Part shown: positions 12,233 to 24,249 of the stretch, one piece after another | Layout of the letters: each line of letters opens with the position of its first letter | Position numbering within the stretch: position 1 is the first letter of the stretch | Assembly: GCA_037447655.1 (NCBI GenBank) | Contig: JBBHKE010002445.1 | Location: forward strand, 555,481 to 619,480 | Source: Zygnema cylindricum | Lineage: Eukaryota; Streptophyta; Zygnematophyceae; Zygnematales; Zygnemataceae | Direction: 5' to 3' | Length of the DNA: 64,000 nt | Notes under the pieces: model-generated | What the model saw: the letters and a program-made list of their open reading frames with translations, nothing else | Told to the model about the DNA's origin: nothing | The model's database searches: none | Made by a program: the position numbers and the translations under genes

Positions 12233-14010
12233 TTATTTTGAGCTTGCATTGCCTTCACCCGCCAGGCCCCACTCCCCAAACCGTATACGTCGCACACTCA
12301 CCAAAACCATAACCCCATATCGCGACACCCAACACCCACTTACAGCCGTTTGATCCCTCTCCCTCCCTCCTCCCTCACCCCCCACTCCCCCCCCCCCCTT
12401 CCCCGCCCCTCCCTCCGCCTCCCTCAAGATTGAAGTTGCCGTTGGTTTAGGATGAGCCACCAATACCTAACGAATCCCTATCCATCATAAGGGTTTTAGG
12501 TTCCAAGGACAAAAGACGGATTTTAGTTGATTTGTCAAAGCTACATTTTCCCTTCCCAAGTGTATTTTCTCTCCTAGTGTTTGAATGAGGATTTCTTCAG
12601 ACAAATTATAGGATGTTGCCAAAGTTTTTACGTGGGTGAGGGCGTAGGGCATGAGGTGCCTTACTAGCATGACATCTGGTTTGGAGGAAGGAGGTTGAGT
12701 ATTAGGTGATAAAATGTTGGAACACGAATCTCTGCCCGGCCGCTTCCTCACACGAGTTGACTCCGGTGCGAGAGGCGTTCATGGGGCGTCGTTTTCCGGG
12801 CGTTTAACCATGTATTTTTCGAACCAATCTTGGTTCCTTTTTCTCTCTTTCTCCTGTGCCTCTTTTTGTAGCCCTTTATGTTTAACTGTTTGGTAATTTT
12901 CGAAATCAGGAGGCAATGTCTTAGTGGTAGGGAGAGGTGGTTGGGTTGGTTTGATTCCGAGGCCGATGTCATTGTTTAGCATTACCGCCCGGGGAGTGAA
13001 CGATAACGGTCCCGTGATCTTCTGTTTATGGTAGTTTTTGGCCTATTTTCGGATTGTCTTTTCTCTGTTCTGAAGTGGAATAACGAAGTTGTCGGCGGTT
13101 GTCTCCCACACCCACATTCCAGGCTCCGGACATAAAAGTGCGTTCATGGTGGGCCTTTGGAGGTTCTAAATCCCAACCCATAACATCGTCATCCTCCTCA
13201 CCGGCTGTGGATTGCAGTTCAAGCTCCGCAAGCTTTGGTAATATCTCCTGTTTTTGTCGTTGGAGTTTCTGTGTTGCTGTTAGAGGTGGTGCCCCGAAGG
13301 AGGATCCTATGCGTAGAGCAGCCAATTTTGCTGCCATTGCGGCCAATTGCTAACTTTGTTGTTGGATGATTCTCTCTTGGGTAAGCTTCGGCTTGACGAA
13401 TGGCGTTTGTTTCGGTTTCTCATGCGTAGACAAGATACGGCGCCCCCATGGGTAAAGGAGTTGAAGGTGAAGAGAGTTGACCACGGTTTCTCCTTCTCCA
13501 GTAAGCATAGTGAACTGCATCATTTCCTTTGGTACTCCATTTTTGCAAAAACAGTGTTCCTCTTGGTGTCCATGAAGCCACAGGCTACACATTTGGAACC
13601 TTCGATGGTGTACTTTCCCCTTAGCTCGTTTGACACCCGGATATATTCAAATTTCGGAAGTTTAATTTGCCTCAACTAAGATTGAGACATTTTTGCAGTT
13701 TCAGACCGAGGAGTTGGGCGGTATGTCTCCTTATTAACCAGTGTTCTTTCTGTTGTTCATAGCCATTTTCAGCCATGAATGTACCCTCGGAAGCACCACA
13801 GACTACCCCAAAACAGCCTACTTTGATTCGACTCAGAATTCTACCAAATAACCAAACCAAGCTGAAACTACTCAGCCAGATGTTTTCTAGGCCACTAAGT
13901 ATTCCCACCAAATTTCATATAGTAATACCAAACCAAATAATCAGAACACTCAGTCAAAGTTGCAAAAAAACAGCCTACCATAACTTTGATAAATCTGACC
14001 AACTTCACAA
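12233..14010 (-). other. unrecognised minus-strand coding-like block
   Basis: Adjacent minus-strand ORFs lie head to tail: 13672-13911, 13350-13592, 13026-13346, 12779-12982, 12485-12751 and 12233-12463. The 13026-13346 ORF is Ala/Leu/Gln-rich at its start (MAAMAAKLAALRIG), then has a charged predicted helix and an acidic EEDDD patch. The 13350-13592 ORF has clustered Cys/His near its start. I recognise no family. The frames change between ORFs, so this could be a decayed gene with several frameshifts, an intron-containing gene, or chance. A run of Cs at 12390-12402 lies in the last ORF. Confidence 0.3.
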
Positions 14011-14260
14011 TGAATCCCCAAGAAAATTAGACACACAATAGGTCTGCAAATTTGCCACAATATTGCAAACACAAGGAAAAACACACATGCAGAATTTCAG
14101 ATAATTCTGCCAATTAAACTGAGAGAAATTCTCAGATGAAAATCCAAAAAAAAAAAAGGAGCAGAAACAGTTTCTGTCCAAAAAGTTCCCAAGTCTCAAA
14201 AATGACTAAGTCCTACAAATATACACTACAGCTTACTACTCACTGTACGCAGGCATACAA

Positions 14261-15030
14261 GCCGTACGTAATTAATCAACTCCCTCTATTAATGTGAGTG
14301 TACCAACAGTCTACACTAATAATGAAAACACACGACAAAACATTATTACATATTTATAAGCCTTACGAATTCTGTCAAATGAATATGGACCCTGCAAATT
14401 AAGTATCATGTGAAGGACGCGATTTTGTGTCCCTCACCAAAATGTCCAAACTGATGCCGCCGCCCTCCGTAGCTCCGGTGGTATCCAATTCACCAAATGT
14501 CGACCGCCGTATTATGTTTCGTACGGCCAATTAATGTTTCGAACATTAATCATCGGATCGCTTCGCGATCCGCCGTACATTTCTTCGCGTCACTTGAAGT
14601 CCAATTCCCTACGTTCTAATAGTCTTAGTACTTAGTACGCAAGTTGCTATGACTGCGATGTGACCAGCACAGCATGGCCGCACAATATCTTTTCCATACA
14701 TGTTGCTATGGCTGCGGTGTGACCAGCGTAGAATGTGATATAGAGAGGACTAAAGGTTTCCAAAAGCCAACACTCCCCCAAACCTTTTGACTCTCTTAGC
14801 CATTGTGTCCACATTCCTCCCTTCTTCCCTTTTGTTCAACGGTCACTCAATTAATTCCGTGCATCCCAAAACAATTAGTATCATTACTCCCCCAACTTGC
14901 AAATCCAATCGAACCTCCACTGTAAATCTCGATAGCATAACAAATCTAAACCACGTACTTCACTCTCGAAATATTCTGTACGCACGATATGTGGCGTACT
15001 TACGAAACCCATTTTCAAAAACTAACACTC
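14261..15030 (-). repeat. LTR-B, minus orientation, with internal insertion
   Basis: Read on the minus strand it starts TGTTAGTTTTTG at 15030, after a purine tract ending GAGGGAG. It carries the internal CTCCCCC motif (14896) and the family hairpin GGATCGCTTCGCGATCC (14555-14571). About 250 bp at 14600-14845 have no counterpart in other LTR-B copies. That insert includes a second LTR-like start (complement of CCAACA at 14770 next to CTCCCCCAAA), whose neighbouring motif GATATAGAGAGGACTAAAGG recurs at 15872. Confidence 0.65.
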
Positions 15031-15116
15031 CCTCGAAAATCTAGTGTCGTGCATCTGGAATAAATTTAAACGCATGATAGCTACTATAATTGAAGTGTCA
15101 GATTAAGGCATTATAG

Positions 15117-15262
15117 GAGCATAGCAGCATAGCAACAAAGAAGCATAGCAATGCCACATAGCAGCATAGCAGCATAGCAACATAGCAGCATAGCAACATA
15201 GCAGCATAGCAGTATAGCAATGCCACATAGCAGCATAGTAACATAGCAACATAGCAGGATGT
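15117..15262. repeat. CATAGCAG/CATAGCAA short tandem array
   Basis: Irregular 8-10-bp units (CATAGCAGCATAGCAA) are repeated about 15 times, with an ATGCCACATAGC variant interspersed. The repetitive Leu/Cys/Ala ORF on the minus strand is a by-product. The unit resembles the TATAGCAGC motif of the LTR-D tandem repeats at 37240-37500. Confidence 0.85.
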
Positions 15263-16019
15263 GTTCAACGTCTCTATTGCTCCAGCTCCCTACAGCCATC
15301 TCTTCCAAAATTTTGTCCTTCCTAGACACACCACCGCTTCCCCTGCCTCTTTCTAATTCCTCAAAATAAAACTCTATTTTTCAATCAATTGTAGACCAAT
15401 CAAAAACCAAAAATCAAAATTCCACGAATATTACCGATTGTTAATGGTAGTCACTTCTGTAGAGTTACTTTTCACGCCGTCTTCTTTTGACCACTTTCGG
15501 AATACTTTTTCCTCTACGATTTTTCCTTTGAATTCTATTTCCTTTCTTTGTTTTCTTACTGAATTCTAATGTTATTTTCATTTTCGCAATTTTATTTTCT
15601 TCTTCGGTATTATAAACTTCTTCACATACTCCAATTATCTGAACCCTTCTTCTTTCCTTCTTCTACCGTATTATAAAATTCTTCACTTACTCCACTTTCC
15701 TAAACACTTTTCCTTTCTCCCTCTCTAAGTGTATTCATCTCCTCCGCAAATTATAATTTGTTTCAACTTCCAAATCCCCTTCACTTCCTCCTTGTATTCC
15801 TACTTCAATAACCACTTCCTCCTACGAAACTTTATCACTCACCAGTCTATCGTTGAAAAATGTGACAAGTGATATAGAGAGGACTAAAGGTTTCTAAAAG
15901 CCAACACTTTCTTCCCCCCCCCTCTCCTTGTTTCCGTTCCTAATGCTTCCGAGTCCTTTCAACTTGTTCTTTTTCAATTTTTTTTTGCTAGATGACAAGT
16001 TCGGGTTTGAGTTTTCTAA

Positions 16020-16602
16020 AGCAGCATTTCCACCCATGACCAGTTTATTGACAATTTAGGCAATTGTACAGAAAAACTCTGTCATCCGCCCCCATGGCTG
16101 GTTTTGATGTGCTATCAGCCACCTGTTTTCCCTTAAGCTTCCGCAAAGCTTGAAGTTTAGTTTGTTCCTCATTGTTCAAGGGTGTTTCCTTGGTGAATCC
16201 TATAAAATTCATTCTAGCCTTGTCGGTTATAGCTTTCTCACTTACTTTGTTGTGAAATAAGTGGTCCTACAACTTCATGGCAACCAGTGAGATGTCCTTG
16301 GCCGAGGGATTGATATCATGGATTGACTAGCTTGCAATCTAATTCTCCAAAGCAGCCCGCCCTGTGGGTCCGAACGAATTTTGGATAGCAATGTAATATT
16401 TAGTGGCCATGGCTAGTAGATTGATAGTTGAAAGTTTGGTCTTCTGACAGAGGGTGAAATAAGGGTTGAAAAGAGTTTGCGGAGTCTCCTTTTTTAAGCA
16501 CTTGAATTCTTTGAATTCCTTGATTGCATACTCATTTCTCTCGGTGTTGAGAAGTCTCCATGCGTCCAGAAGTGTTGTGCAATGGGTAGGGTTGGCGACC
16601 AT
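16020..16602 (-). pseudogene. retroelement gag relic with zinc knuckle
   Basis: The minus-strand ORF at 16339-16602 (starting MVANPTHCTTLLDAWRLL) has the helical composition of a retroelement gag. In the same frame and after stops, a CLNCQ-stop-TGHGWKCC segment (about 16066-16022) is a nucleocapsid CCHC knuckle with one in-frame stop. LTR-A at 16632 lies just upstream of its start, suggesting the family A element inserted into this gag. It may belong to the minus-oriented LTR-B element to its left. Confidence 0.5.
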
Positions 16603-16631
16603 CCTGGTGGCAGTCTGGGGCGCTCGGACTG

Positions 16632-17619
16632 TGTTAAAATTGCTAGATTTATAGAGTATTTTCTAGGTCCAAATATATTAGTATAAAATGAAAAAAAAGG
16701 GCGGACTGCCTGCCTCCACCTCCTCTCTCTAGCCACTATATTTGTTGTAGTTACTGAAAGATAGAGAGGATGGTTGAACAATGGCTGCCTTAGTTCAATA
16801 GGCAGGACTAAAGAGTGACTTATGTCACTCTCAACAAAAGGTAAAGTCCGGTAGGACTCGAACCTCAGACCGGTAGAGAACGCCGTAGACGTTAGCTCTA
16901 ACCAGTCTGTTGTAGAAGTATGTTAAGTTACATAGGGTGTGATTTGTACTTATAGTGTGTTACGTCCTCTAAACCGATTAACAAAAAATTGAACATAAAG
17001 ACATAGAACTATTAAAATACGATGCAAAAAGAATGAATTGAACATTTTTTTCGACGGATGAGATTTCATTTTGGTTTTTATCCAACGGCGCACATCATCG
17101 CAAAGATCCCTGAGTGGTCACTTTGGCTTTTTGTGACGTGGCATGACCTGGCGCCACGTGGAGAGATATTATTTGGGCTCGGGAATTTTGAGGAACTTAC
17201 GGACCAGTAAAATGAGGGCACGCGTCCACGTAATAGCCTTGTCGTACATTGGACGTACAAAAGGTACACCGCCAGTACTACTTTTAAGTGCAGTACTGTA
17301 ATATAACTGGTGCGTCCTTCAGTAGATAGGAGTTATTAGAGAGAATCAAGACTTATTGTTTTTTGGAAATACTGTCACCTCTCCCTTTGAGGGTTGTTAT
17401 AAAATAGGCATCTTTGCCACCCCATAACATATCGGTTGGTTGGTCGTTTTTAGTGATTCTTTTTGCTACCGACTCAAAGGAGTGTAGGCTCCACAGGGGT
17501 GCAATTAAACTATTACTTTGCCTTCTTGGGCAGCAGTGGTTGTGGCATGAAGTGGGTTAGTTAAAAACAATCTAGAGGCTTCCTAAACTCTGTAGTCCAA
17601 TGGAGGACACATAATTGCA
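16632..17619 (+). repeat. LTR-A, 5' LTR (988 bp)
   Basis: It begins TGTTAAAATTGC and ends ACATAATTGCA, immediately before a primer-binding site, so it is a 5' LTR. It contains the hairpin GAGTGACTTATGTCACTC (16813-16830), an antisense tRNA-like segment (about 16841-16914, B-box GGTTCGAGTCC on the minus strand at 16854-16864), a CACGTG G-box (17155-17160), and a TATA-like TATAAAATAG near 17399. Confidence 0.9.
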
Positions 17620-17634
17620 GGTTGTGGGCCCACC
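17620..17634 (+). promoter_or_regulatory. primer-binding site, half-tRNA-iMet type
   Basis: GGTTGTGGGCCCACC directly follows the LTR. It matches 14 of 15 positions of the complement of the anticodon stem-loop of plant initiator tRNA-Met, as I remember that sequence. Priming from an internal tRNA-iMet fragment is established for Drosophila copia and yeast Ty5. The one mismatch (A to G) may be decay. Confidence 0.7.
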
Positions 17635-17639
17635 CTCTA

Positions 17640-18617
17640 GGGTGCTCACCTTCAATGGATTTAAGTTCATCTATTAGGAAGCCATGATGATGGGGGCTTT
17701 GTGCGAAAATCGATACTGGGGTATCGTCATTGGACAAGTGAAACATCCACCTTCGGGAACTCCACCACGATTTGTAAGAGTAAGGTTTCATGCGGCAGCG
17801 ACTGCTTCAGCGTAGGAGGCACATGATGGGGAAAGCAGTGTGTCCGAAAAGGAGAAAGGGAAGGAGACGCCCCTCACTATTATTGCCAAGGCACCGAGAG
17901 CGGCGGTTGTGAAGACTGCGGAGAACGATACTCAAATGTGGGAAGACGTAAACATGACTGCCAACAACTTCATTCTAAGATACAACACTCAAGCTTTTGA
18001 CACCCCTCACCTTCACATTTACAAGGCCGAGGAGTTGTGGGTGAGTATGGTGGAGATCTATAGAGCAGGTACTATTCAGGAGCTCCAATTGGTTGAGCAA
18101 AAGCTAGTGAGTTACACTTAGAAAGGAGGAAAGATGTTAGATTACTGTAATGATCTCTCTTGTTAGTATATAGAGATGGAAAGTGCCGGGTGGATAGGTA
18201 CAATGAAGATGAAAGTTATCACTCTCATCATGAAATTACCAAACGAGTACAAGATCATAGTGTACCGAGTACAGGAAATGATTGATAGTTTATAGAAGTG
18301 GAATACACTAGTTTGGATGATACTTGTGCAGGAAAACACAATGGAGATTAGGAGAGGAGGAAAGAGCATTCAAGCTCTAACTGTAGGAGGGGACTGATGG
18401 GGGAAGGACCTGAAGAAACCGTACAAAGGGGAAAGGGATCACTCTGGAGAACCGTGGCCTCCAAACGTTCTTTGTCATTTCTACAAAAAGCCGGACACAT
18501 CATAGCAGATTGTGTCAAGCTGTTGGAGCTGAGGCTCCAAGAGAGCGGAGCTGAGGCTCCAAGAGAGCCGTGCAGGGAATTCTTCTGGAGGGAAGAAGAA
18601 GGCACTTGTGGTCACAA
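17640..18617 (+). pseudogene. copia gag fragment, copy 1
   Basis: Gag begins near 17645 with a degraded LTFNGF segment. The longest open part (17840-18121) includes EELWVSMVEIYRAGTIQELQL, typical of the copia gag UBN2-type domain. A stop at 18119-18121 is followed by the frame KGGKMLDYCNDLS. A zinc knuckle with a frameshift (LCHFYKKP, then GHIIADC) lies at 18473-18515. The copy is cut at 18617. Confidence 0.75.
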
Positions 18618-18926
18618 CATCTAAGGTTTGATGGAATAATCGACATAAACAAACCCTAGGACAAATGCATAAACAATGCATATCAAACATATATAAAAAC
18701 ATAAATAAATAATAACACACAAATGCATCACACATAAACAAAAGTATAATCAAAGTATAATCAAATAATCATTATATCATTCAAAGTGCATGATCTAATC
18801 GACAACCCTAAAACACTACATCTTTGGTCCCCACTTTACTAACCAGCATTGATTATTATCCTAATAAAGCTCAAATCTATATATACACTTGTGAGCTGTT
18901 AACAAATCACTAAGTGTCAAAATAAC
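18618..18926. other. AT-rich spacer
   Basis: A-rich sequence with no recognisable feature lies between the truncated gag and the next LTR. Confidence 0.5.
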
Positions 18927-19870
18927 TGTTAAAATGTGTGTATTTTCTAGGTCTGTATTTGTCTATGTTGAAAAGAAGTAATTAATATTCACTTCCTAAT
19001 TTAGACTCTAGAGTGAAGAGAGAGAGAGAGTCACCATGGCTGTCGCAATAGTCAGAAAGAAACAGGCAGACAGAATAGTAGATTGCCAAAATAGTGCACC
19101 AAATAGGATTTGAACCTAAGTCTGCAAGATATGACATAGTCGTATGCCTTAACCATTATAGCGTTTATGAAACGATATACGTGTTCAAATCGTTATGTAT
19201 TTAAAGTGTTACGCAAAACGTCACTTTCATTAAAACAGACCAAAATTGACGAAATAACATCTATAGTCAAACGACGCTCGCGGACGCAAATCTAACCGTG
19301 AAAAATACATGATCGGACGGACGTCGTCACCCCCGCCAAACCCGAAGGAATCTTTGGCGGCTTTCGAACATAGCGGCGCGCTATGCCACGTGGCGCCACA
19401 TCATTGGACGCCAGAAAGGATGGGAGGAGGAACGACAGCTCCCATATTGACAAGTGTCAACCAAAAGGCTATGTTGTACAATGGCCGTACAAGAAGTACA
19501 ATCGGCCACTGTACTTCGTGTACTATACACTGTACCTTCGTGTACTATACACTCTTTTGATTGGCCTAGGGTAGAGTAGGACGTAGTTGTGAGTAGGAGT
19601 TAAGGGACTTAGCGTGTTTAAGGCGCCTCTCTCCAGGTGACCTTTTGTATTTATAGGCCACCTTTGGCCAGCCATAACTTAATGCTCGGGTGAGCAAATT
19701 CAGTGATTCTTTTTGCTGCGGACTCAAGGGAGTCCAAGCTACACAGTGGTGTAGTCGGTGAGAGTCTTTGCGTGCCAGGGTGGCACTTATTCAGTGGGAA
19801 AGTCAAAGTTGGGAATATTGTCCAAAACACATATTCAAGCTTTGCATTCTGTGGTGGAACTGAGCACACA
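18927..19870 (+). repeat. LTR-A copy, probably solo or 3' LTR
   Basis: It starts TGTTAAAATGTG and ends near GAGCACACA. It has the antisense tRNA-like module with a consensus B-box (complement of GGATTTGAACC, 19106-19116), a G-box CACGTG (19387-19392), and TATTTATAGG near 19650. No primer-binding site follows, and the flanking 5-mers do not match. Confidence 0.75.
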
Positions 19871-20039
19871 AAAGGTCTTCTCTTCAAAAGGGTGAAGGTG
19901 TATTGGGGTTCTAATTGTCAAGGGATCATTCATTTGGGTTTATATCAACTTGGAGTCGGCACTATCTAGATAAGCTTCTTTTGGATCTGCGAATTCTGTG
20001 GGCAATGGAGCTCATAGAATTTCAACTGTCAATAAATCA
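19871..20039. other. short unassigned spacer
   Basis: No recognisable coding or terminal repeat sequence lies between LTR-A and LTR-B. Confidence 0.5.
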
Positions 20040-20919
20040 AACTAATCGTAAGCGTACACCTGAAAGTCAAGCAATCGTAAGCGTACACTTGTCTGCAAAT
20101 GCGACACATAAATTAAAGTGTCGAGACCCTGATTGACCACATAAAAATAAATATCACAATCAATTCTATTTTATTAATACACATAAGACAAGACAATGTT
20201 GTTTCAAATATTTTGAAGTACACACAATCTCACAGAATCGTATGCTGAGTCATGCTGAGTCATGCTGAGTCACTCAGCGAAACTCCTTGATTTTCGTCAA
20301 AGAATCCGGGACGTCCAAAATATGATTCTTGTGAATGACGCGATTTCGCGTCCTCACTCTTGATAAATAGCGGCGGCCTTTGTCCGCCGTCCGTAACTCT
20401 TATTTGGCACCGTTGATGTCGTGCCGCGTGGTCACAAAAACCAAACAAAAATTCCACGCGAGTCGTCAAATATCCCACGACGTCGCGAAGTGAATCCACG
20501 TCCACTTGTCAACAATATCGTACAGCCAAATTTATTTCCGTACCGAGACCACGTACTTTGTCATAAATTCCGCCGGTCAAAACTAAAGTACACCTGTCAA
20601 ATAAGACGCTCCGTACCGACGGCGTCTTTTTCCATAAATGCACCTGTCGCATTTTGATTTGTACGGCTGGCGTACATTTTCAAATACTTCGAATATTTCA
20701 AATCATCGTCGGATCGCTTCGCGATCCGCCGTCCATTTCCTAGCGCATTCCGCGCCACTCAATTTGTTCCTTATGTCCATTTAATTTCACTCGCACACTT
20801 ACTCCCCCGATCCACAAATCTCTTCAAATCTCCACAGTAGATCAGGTAAATATATATGCACGAAACGTCGCGTGCGCACCAAATTTCACGTACGCACAAA
20901 ACTAAATCTTCAAAAACAA
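20040..20919 (-). repeat. LTR-B, minus orientation
   Basis: It ends on the plus strand with CTTCAAAAACAACA. It starts near the direct repeat AATCGTAAGCGTACAC (20044 and 20078), shared with the copy at 33312. The family hairpin GGATCGCTTCGCGATCC is perfect at 20711-20727. A triplicated ATGCTGAGTC lies at 20242-20270. It abuts copia RNase H coding sequence, so it or its parent element inserted in that gene. Confidence 0.75.
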
Positions 20920-21417
20920 CAGCATTTGGGTGGGGAGAATACTGACATCACTACTTGGAGTGATGTCAGTTATGGTGATGCTCCGATGAGTAGATGCACT
21001 TCTGGATATGTATTATATGTGGGTGATGGGGCTTGCTGTTGGAGTAGCAAAGAACAAAAAGTTATTGCTCAGTCCACCATGGAGGCTAAGTATATGGCCT
21101 CTTGCTCTGCTGTAAAAGAATTCATGTGGGTCAAGTCTTTGCTTGGTGAGCTTGGTCACCTTAAAAGTGGTGTGCAGAATTTTTTATGTGATAATCAGGC
21201 AGCAATCGCTATTTGTGTCAATCCTAAACATAATTTTAAAGCTAAACACATGGACATTAGACTCAGCTTTGTTAGAGAGAAAGTAGAAAACAAAATAATC
21301 AGCTTAGAGTACCGACGAGATAGTGAGATGGTAGCAGATATGATGACCAAACATGTGCCTTCCCCTAAGCTAATTTTCTGCAGGGAAAAGTGTGGTCTGA
21401 AATTAAAGATTGACTAG
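20920..21417 (+). pseudogene. copia RNase H C-terminal fragment
   Basis: It is open throughout this piece: HLGGENTDITTWSDVSYGD, ACCWSSKEQK, EAKYMASCSAVKEFMWVKSL, CDNQAAIAI, FKAKHMDIRLSFVREKV, and the terminal MVADMMTKHVPSPKL. It is closely related to the decayed copy at 9400-9900 but retains Trp where that copy has stops. The 5' part is removed at the LTR-B junction. A purine tract ending AGGGGAG leads into LTR-A. Confidence 0.88.
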
Positions 21418-21430
21418 AAAATAAGGGGAG

Positions 21431-22490
21431 TGTAGAAATTAATGGTCTTTATTAAAGTATTTTCTAGGTCTGAATAGAAATAAGAAAGAAGCCAAGGCAG
21501 TCTATCTCTAACTTCTCTCTCCAACTTCTCAAACTTGTCGCATTCACTGAGAAATTGGAGAAGGAGCTAGAGCCATGGCTACCTAGGCTATCCAGAGGTT
21601 TACGGAAAAATATATTTTAGTTAGGGGTTTAATTTACTAAAAGACATGTGCCGGCGACAGGATTTGATCCTGGTACGTGCCGGCCGGCAGACAACCGGTA
21701 GCCGGTAGCCTTAGCCGTTAAGTTTAGGAGTAGTGTTATGTATTATATGGTTTTATAATTACTTAAACATTTATACGTAGGATAGTTCATTTAACTGTAA
21801 CTGTTTACGGGAGACATATATCCAGTAAATGTAAAAGTACGGATTTTCGTACGGATAAGAAACCAATACCGCGCATTTAATTCTTTAGTGAAACGAATAC
21901 CGCGCATGCATTTATTACGGCTAAGATTAAATGTGAATTTAATCGGACGGCCGAAATTAACGCCGAGATCGCGGAAGAGGATTTCGGTGGTTTGTGGTCA
22001 TCGCCACATCGGATGACACGTGGCGGAATGACATTGGATCGCGGCATCTCCGAGGATTAAGGGAGCGAATCCGGACATACGACGTGTCGACATTTAGGCC
22101 ATGTCATACAATGGCCGTACATAAAGTACACCGGCAGCTGTACTTTTGTGTACAAAACTAAATCTGATTGGCTCCGTACATCAGTAGATAGAGTCTGTGA
22201 GAGAGATAGGACTTAGAAAAATTAGAAGATAGGACCCTCTCTCCCAAAGAGCGTCAGTACAAAAGGTCAACTTTGACCCTCCATAACTTACTGCTCAGGG
22301 GAGCAAATTCAGAGATTCTTTTTGCTATCGACTCAGGGGAGTCTTGTCTTCACATGGGTGAAGTTGGTTAAAGTTTTTGTCTGCTAGGGTGGCAGTTATT
22401 TTTGCTGAAACACAAAGGGGTCAGGGTTATCTTAGAGGCTTCTTGGAAGCTGTTCACTCTGAGGACTTATGGAGGTCTCAGAGTTTCACA
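21431..22490 (+). repeat. LTR-A, 3' LTR (1,060 bp)
   Basis: It starts TGTAGAAATTAATGG after the polypurine tract and ends AGAGTTTCACA. It has an antisense tRNA-like segment with a GC-rich anticodon-arm region (21650-21725) and a G-box (22017-22022). Its end coincides exactly with the start of duplicated block copy 2. Confidence 0.85.
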
Positions 22491-24249
22491 GCCGTACGTA
22501 ATCAATCAAATACCTTTATTAATATGAGTGTACCAACAGTCTACACTAATAATTAAAACACAAGACAAAACATTGTTACATTTTTACAAGCCTTACAAAT
22601 TCTGTCAAATGAATCTAGACCGTCCAAATTAAGTATCATGAGATGGACGCGATTTTGCGTCCCTCACCAAAATGTCCAAACTGATGCCGTCGCCGTCCGT
22701 AGCTCTGGTGACATCCAATTCACCAAATGTCGACCGCCGCATTATGTTTCGTACGGCCAATTAATGTTTCGAACATTAATCATCGGATGCCTTCGCGATC
22801 CGCCGTACATTTCTTCGCGTCACTTGAAGTCCAATTCCCTACGTTCTAATAGTCTTAGTACTTAGTACGCAAGTTGCTATGACTGCGATGTGACCAGCAC
22901 AGCATGGCCGCACAATATCTTTTCCATACATGTTGCTATGGCTGCGGTGTGACCAGCGTAGAATGTGATATAGAGAGGACTAAAGGTTTCCAAAAGCCAA
23001 CACTCCCCCAAACCTTTTGACTCTCTTAGCCATTGTGTCCACATTCCTCCCTTCTTCCCTTTTGTTCAACGGTCACTCAATTAATTCCGTGCATCCCAAA
23101 ACAATTAGTATCATTACTCCCCCAACTTGCAAATCCAATCGAACCTCCACTGTAAATCTCGATAGCATAACAAATCTAAACCACGTACTTCACTCTCGAA
23201 ATATTCTGTACGCACGATATGTGGCGTACTTACGAAACCCATTTTCAAAAACTAACACTCCCTCGAAAATCTAGTGTCGTGCATCTGGAATAAATTTAAA
23301 CGCATGATAGCTACTATAATTGAAGTGTCAGATTAAGGCATTATAGGAGCATAGCAGCATAGCAACAAAGAAGCATAGCAATGCCACATAGCAGCATAGC
23401 AGCATAGCAACATAGCAGCATAGCAACATAGCAGCATAGCAGTATAGCAATGCCACATAGCAGCATAGTAACATAGCAACATAGCAGGATGTGTTCAACG
23501 TCTCTATTGCTCCAGCTCCCTACAGCCATCTCTTCCAAAATTTTGTCCTTCCTAGACACACCACCGCTTCCCCTGCCTCTTTCTAATTCCTCAAAATAAA
23601 ACTCTATTTTTCAATCAATTGTAGACCAATCAAAAACCAAAAATCAAAATTCCACGAATATTACCGATTGTTAATGGTAGTCACTTCTGTAGAGTTACTT
23701 TTCACGCCGTCTTCTTTTGACCACTTTCGGAATACTTTTTCCTCTACGATTTTTCCTTTGAATTCTATTTCCTTTCTTTGTTTTCTTACTGAATTCTAAT
23801 GTTATTTTCATTTTCGCAATTTTATTTTCTTCTTCGGTATTATAAACTTCTTCACATACTCCAATTATCTGAACCCTTCTTCTTTCCTTCTTCTACCGTA
23901 TTATAAAATTCTTCACTTACTCCACTTTCCTAAACACTTTTCCTTTCTCCCTCTCTAAGTGTATTCATCTCCTCCGCAAATTATAATTTGTTTCAACTTC
24001 CAAATCCCCTTCACTTCCTCCTTGTATTCCTACTTCAATAACCACTTCCTCCTACGAAACTTTATCACTCACCAGTCTATCGTTGAAAAATGTGACAAGT
24101 GATATAGAGAGGACTAAAGGTTTCTAAAAGCCAACACTTTCTTCCCCCCCCCTCTCCTTGTTTCCGTTCCTAATGCTTCCGAGTCCTTTCAACTTGTTCT
24201 TTTTCAATTTTTTTTTGCTAGATGACAAGTTCGGGTTTGAGTTTTCTAA

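Larger units (their letters stand above)
14261..18617. repeat. duplicated 4.36-kb block, copy 1 (partner 22491-26847)
   Basis: The offset to copy 2 is exactly 8,230 bp throughout. The first 300 bp differ at roughly 8-9% of positions; from 14561 to 18617 I see no difference. Contents: LTR-B (minus), CATAGCAG array, minus-strand gag relic, LTR-A, primer-binding site and plus-strand gag relic. The right edge is abrupt: copy 2 continues into copia protease coding sequence while copy 1 stops mid-gag, so copy 1 is the truncated, derived copy. Confidence 0.93.

Noticed and set aside
15117-15262. Possible CRISPR array
   Set aside because: Units are 8-10 bp and contiguous, with no unique spacers and no Cas genes; the sequence is eukaryotic.
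15111-15329. Cys/Leu/Ala-rich small ORF, also at 23341-23559
   Set aside because: Translation of the CATAGCAG array. The two copies are identical because of the large duplication, not because of selection.
16841-16914. Functional tRNA genes on the minus strand of LTR-A
   Set aside because: D and T arms are recognisable, but acceptor stems do not pair well and position 33 is not T in the loops I could fold. I treat them as tRNA-like modules, not tRNA genes.
18927-22490. A single copia element bounded by LTR-A copies at 18927 and 21431
   Set aside because: The two LTRs are too different in sequence and tRNA-like module to be a pair, and the intervening DNA holds LTR-B plus only the last part of pol.
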